In this document: piece after piece, positions 6,834-9,150 of the stretch
Layout: each line of letters begins with the position of its first letter
How positions within the stretch are numbered: the stretch's first letter is position 1
Assembly (NCBI GenBank): GCA_019418195.1
Contig: DYCJ01000049.1
Span: forward strand, 1 to 9,150
Source: Clostridiales bacterium
Lineage (GTDB): Bacteria; Bacillota; Clostridia; Lachnospirales; Lachnospiraceae
Length of the DNA: 9,150 nt
Reading direction: 5' to 3'
Translations under genes and position numbers: made by a program
The notes under the pieces: model-generated
What the model saw: the letters and a program-made list of their open reading frames with translations, nothing else
Databases searched by the model: none
Told to the model about the DNA's origin: nothing

Positions 6834-6864
6834 TTCTATATAACTGAACATCAGATCCAACATC

Positions 6865-6914
6865 AAAAAAAGACATCAGAACCGCTGCTTTATTAACGGC
6901 TGCCCTGATGTCTT
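6865..6914 (-). terminator. Strong intrinsic terminator after the 34-aa gene
   Basis: On the minus strand AAGACATCAG pairs perfectly with CTGATGTCTT, with a few further pairs inside, followed by an unbroken run of seven T (6865-6871). It lies about 14 nt after the small gene's stop codon and about 30 nt before the BlaI promoter, cleanly insulating the two units. The opposite strand has only a weak T-rich tail. Confidence 0.88.
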
Positions 6915-6927
6915 TCTTCCGCTCACT

Positions 6928-7032
6928 TTATATCTCTTCCACATATTCTCTGTATTCCGATTCACTTGCGAAGAGCATGTAATATCCGTTTACCAGTCCC
7001 ATATAACCTTCCGATGTATTGTACCCTTTCAT
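6928..7032 (-). CDS. 34-aa small protein of unknown function
   Basis: A short reading frame with all signs of a real gene. Its ATG at 7032 has GGAGG 8 nt upstream, it ends in TAA at 6928-6930, and a strong terminator follows about 14 nt later. The peptide begins MKGYNTSEGYMGLVNGYYML and continues FASESEYREYVEEI. It is rich in tyrosine and glycine, acidic at the C-terminus, and has no membrane segment, signal peptide or cysteine. I cannot name a family. An in-frame ATG at 7047 would add five residues, but the GGAGG ribosome site would then lie inside the gene, so 7032 is preferred. No convincing promoter is visible. It may be read from a weak -10-like TAATAT (7090-7095) or by read-through from the Uma2 gene upstream. 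Its position just before the BlaI/M56 unit may be functional or chance. Confidence 0.72.
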   Translation of the reverse strand: MKGYNTSEGYMGLVNGYYMLFASESEYREYVEEI

Positions 7033-7146
7033 ACTGCAGACCTCCATAACCTTTATAATCTCGTTTTCCTGAGCTGGTTATAGTCTACAATATTATGTGT
7101 CCTATAAAACGGACTTTACTCTATCTTTCCAAATATTTTAATCTTT

Positions 7147-7788
7147 TCAAAAAGCAATCACCAATTCTCCTGAAAATATTCTCACTGGTATTTTTTCATC
7201 CATCCCGTAAATCACCGGAGCGGACTTTCCTTCAAAATCATAGACAAGTACGCGCTCTCGTTCCGGATCTACGATCCAGTATTCTCTTACCCCCGCTGCA
7301 TTGTACTTCTTCATCTTGATTTCATAGTCCCTTTTCCGCGAAGAATGAGAAATGATTTCCACAACAAAATCCGGTGCGCCCACGATCCTCTCTTTCTTTA
7401 CTTTATCTGGATCACAGACAACTATGATATCCGGAACAAGCATCGTCCTGTTATCATTCACAAGCTGTACGTCGATCGGGCCTGCAAACACACGGCAGTT
7501 TCCGCCCTTTTTATTGATGTAAGTACCGATTTGAATGCTTAAACTCATTGAAATACTCTGATGTGTAATCCCCGGAGATGCCATATCGTAAAGTACGCCG
7601 TCTATAAGTTCTACTCTCTGATCTTCCGGGATCGCGCAGTAATCCTCTATCGTATACCCGTCATACGGCTTCGCATTGTATGCTGCTTCCTCTCTTACTA
7701 CATTGTATTCGATATTTTTCCCGTCTTTTTCGTTTTTCCTGTCCATGTCATATTCCATATGATCCATAAGCCTTCCCCTGCCTTTCAT
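7147..7788 (-). CDS. Uma2-family (DUF820) putative PD-(D/E)XK nuclease
   Basis: A 213-aa soluble protein of the Uma2 family. After a charged, variable N-terminus comes YTIEDYCAIPEDQRVELIDGVLYDM (residues 45-69), then the nuclease-like core: VPDIIVVCD (D120), APDFVVEIIS (E144), D154 with K158, and the family block YNAAGVREYWIVDPE (162-176). These are the conserved acidic residues and lysine of the PD-(D/E)XK restriction-like fold. Activity and target are not known for most members. The start is taken as 7788, with AGGA 7 nt upstream and about 23 nt after the predicted transcription start. ATG 7767, behind AGGGGA, is a good alternative. It has its own promoter at 7818-7846 and appears monocistronic or joined only to the 34-aa gene. 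No methylase or partner gene is adjacent, so it is not part of an obvious restriction-modification system. Confidence 0.88.
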   Translation of the reverse strand: MKGRGRLMDHMEYDMDRKNEKDGKNIEYNVVREEAAYNAKPYDGYTIEDYCAIPEDQRVELIDGVLYDMASPGITHQSISMSLSIQIGTYINKKGGNCRVFAGPIDVQLVNDNRTMLVPDIIVVCDPDKVKKERIVGAPDFVVEIISHSSRKRDYEIKMKKYNAAGVREYWIVDPERERVLVYDFEGKSAPVIYGMDEKIPVRIFSGELVIAF

Positions 7789-7817
7789 CTGAGAATCCTG
7801 CCGGAAACCACATCTCT

Positions 7818-7846
7818 ATTCTATAGAATCGAAATATATGTGTCAA
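7818..7846 (-). promoter_or_regulatory. Sigma-A promoter of the Uma2 gene
   Basis: A perfect -35 TTGACA (7841-7846) and a -10 TAGAAT (7818-7823) are separated by 17 bp on the minus strand. Transcription should start near 7811. No operator-like dyad overlaps it apart from the short AT-rich symmetry TTCTATAGAA at the -10. Confidence 0.82.
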
Positions 7847-7876
7847 ACCGGGGATAGAAAAAGTAAAAAGCACCTA

Positions 7877-7923
7877 AAATCCCGTACCTCTGCTTCATTT
7901 ATCTCCACAGAAATACGGGATTT
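7877..7923 (-). terminator. Intrinsic terminator after the GH2 gene
   Basis: The arms AAATCCCGTA and TACGGGATTT (10 bp, perfect) enclose a 27-nt loop that can pair further through TCTG/CAGA. On the minus strand they are followed by a T-rich stretch (TGCTTTTTACTTTTT). It lies about 35 nt after the glycosidase stop and before the Uma2 promoter. Confidence 0.75.
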
Positions 7924-7957
7924 ATCCAGAGTGTTTATTCAATTCGTTATCTTCCGG

Positions 7958-9150
7958 TCAGAACTCTTTGCTCACAGTGTCAGCCCCACTTGTTTCCGCC
8001 GTCACTTTGATCTTTTTGCTTCCGGAAGGCCGTACCGCAAGAACCGCTCTCCCATAAAATGTTGTATACTCACCGTCTATAAAATTCTCTGTACTGTACG
8101 GAAATGCGCTGCCGAATCCCTGAAGCTTTCCGTCTCCCTCTACAGTCACTTTGATCTTTCTGTCGCAGTCTGTCTTCAGTTCACCGCTTTTATCTGTCAG
8201 TTTTATCTCGAAGAAACGGATATCCTGCCACTCATTCCCCTGCTCTTCGCAGATTCGGATTTCCAGTTCATCTTCCGCTGTATTCACGCGATGTCTGCCG
8301 GCTTCTTTCCCGTCTCTGTAAAGAACGGCTTCCACATATCCCGGCTCGTAAACGGTATCGAATACCGTAACGCCAGCCAACAGTTTCCCTTCTGATTTCT
8401 TTCGTACGCTCTTGCGGCCGGCGCTCTTTCCATTCACGATAAGTTCCGCTTCATCTCCCATGCCATACACTTCAATGGAAACCGCTTCACCTTCATGTCC
8501 TTTCCAGCTCCAACTCGAAATAACATCCGGCCATGACCACGGTGTCTTAAGCGCATTTTCTGCATCATGATCCATATTTTTCACAGCAAGGAATGGCTTT
8601 TTTCTGTGCCCCACTACACACTCCCGGTAGAAGCTCTGTGGTCTGCGATATCCTGTAATATCAAAATCACCACTATTGGATAATTTGTACGGAAAGACTT
8701 CATAGATATCGCCGCTCTTATTGACAGTACCTCTGTTCCGTCCGATTCCTGGTTCGCCCAGATAATCCCATGACGTCCATGAAAAGTCACCTAAAATGTT
8801 CGGATACTTCTCAACCATTTCCCAGTTTTTAGCGATATTCCGCGGGAATGTCTCGCTGCCCACACAGATCCAGTCTGTATATTTCTCCATATCCAACAGC
8901 TGCTTATCCTCAGCATAATTATATCCAACAATATCAATATTTCCTCCGGCTTCCTCTGTCGCCGCCACTACCGCATCCGCGCACTGCATTTCATTGATTT
9001 TGTCCATCATTTCAAAGATCACGGTATTGATATCCGTACTCTTCTTTTCTTCAGGTATGGCTGATGCTCCCGGAGATACAGTCAGCATGGCATTGATTCC
9101 CGCTGTTACATATCGGGTACTGTCAAGTTTCCGGAATCGGTTTGCCAACA
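7958..9150 (-). CDS. Glycoside hydrolase family 2 (beta-galactosidase-like), C-terminal part
   Basis: The last 397 or so codons of a larger gene whose beginning lies beyond 9150. The visible part opens in the TIM barrel (RKLDSTRYVTAGINAM, then NIDIVGYNY) and includes the probable nucleophile glutamate in VGSETFP, codon at 8852-8854. The barrel ends at FSWTSWDYLGEPGIG. Next comes a DUF4982-like beta-sandwich (PDVISSWSWKGHEGEAVSIEVYG, then AELIVNGKSAGRKSV), and a last immunoglobulin-like GH2 domain with GKLQGFGSAFPYSTENF and TTFYGRAVLAVRPSG. This domain order is usual for GH2 exo-beta-glycosidases of gut bacteria. Activity on galactosides is inferred, since glucuronidase or other exo-activities share the fold. 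Whether it is secreted cannot be told without the N-terminus. A terminator follows at 7877-7923. Confidence 0.9.
   Translation of the reverse strand, partial: LANRFRKLDSTRYVTAGINAMLTVSPGASAIPEEKKSTDINTVIFEMMDKINEMQCADAVVAATEEAGGNIDIVGYNYAEDKQLLDMEKYTDWICVGSETFPRNIAKNWEMVEKYPNILGDFSWTSWDYLGEPGIGRNRGTVNKSGDIYEVFPYKLSNSGDFDITGYRRPQSFYRECVVGHRKKPFLAVKNMDHDAENALKTPWSWPDVISSWSWKGHEGEAVSIEVYGMGDEAELIVNGKSAGRKSVRKKSEGKLLAGVTVFDTVYEPGYVEAVLYRDGKEAGRHRVNTAEDELEIRICEEQGNEWQDIRFFEIKLTDKSGELKTDCDRKIKVTVEGDGKLQGFGSAFPYSTENFIDGEYTTFYGRAVLAVRPSGSKKIKVTAETSGADTVSKEF

Noticed and set aside
7099..7114. GTCC/GGAC inverted repeat as a terminator for the Uma2 gene
   Set aside because: Only four base pairs around an 8-nt loop and no following T-run, so it is too weak to call.
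7838..8395. A 185-codon open frame on the plus strand
   Set aside because: It is mostly antisense to the GH2 gene, whose motifs are unmistakable. It has no ribosome site and no recognisable domain.
9146..9148. TTG at the window edge as the start of the glycosidase gene
   Set aside because: The sequence there is internal GH2 barrel sequence, the frame stays open to the window end, and a full enzyme needs several hundred more N-terminal residues.

Overview
The window reads as a chromosomal segment of a gut-type Firmicute, most likely a Lachnospiraceae/Clostridiales member. The reasons are moderate GC, consensus sigma-A promoters with 17-bp spacers, strong AGGAGG ribosome sites, a BlaI/M56 regulatory pair, and carbohydrate genes under a LacI-family regulator. 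This placement is inferred from style, not from a marker gene. Every gene I accept lies on the minus strand, so transcription runs from high to low coordinates.

From high to low coordinates: (1) 7958-9150 is the C-terminal part of a glycoside hydrolase family 2 (beta-galactosidase-like) enzyme whose N-terminus lies outside the window. A hairpin terminator follows it at 7877-7923. (2) 7147-7788 is a Uma2-family (DUF820) putative nuclease with its own near-perfect promoter. (3) 6928-7032 is a 34-aa small protein gene with a clear ribosome site and a strong intrinsic terminator. (4) 6380-6763 and 4913-6379 encode a BlaI/MecI-type repressor and a BlaR1-like M56 membrane zinc protease. Their promoter carries two BlaI-type operators, one filling the -35/-10 spacer and one over the start point. 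The protease lacks the penicillin-binding sensor domain, so its inducer is probably not a beta-lactam. (5) From 4741 down past position 1 runs a tightly packed sugar or polyol catabolic operon: class II ketose-bisphosphate aldolase, LacI-type regulator, FGGY carbohydrate kinase, GatD-like zinc polyol-phosphate dehydrogenase, and the start of a PfkB-type hexose kinase (1-phosphofructokinase/tagatose-6-phosphate kinase family).

The operon resembles the enterobacterial galactitol (gat)/tagatose route. A sugar or polyol would be phosphorylated, oxidised to a ketose phosphate, phosphorylated again by the PfkB kinase, and split by the aldolase into triose phosphates. An FGGY kinase sits where a PTS would normally supply the first phosphate. 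No transporter is visible, though one could lie beyond position 1. A perfect 20-bp palindrome just downstream of the operon promoter is the likely operator for the LacI protein encoded as the second gene, giving autoregulated, substrate-induced expression.

No tRNA, rRNA, CRISPR array, insertion sequence or phage gene was seen. There is no gene-free stretch longer than 300 bases.
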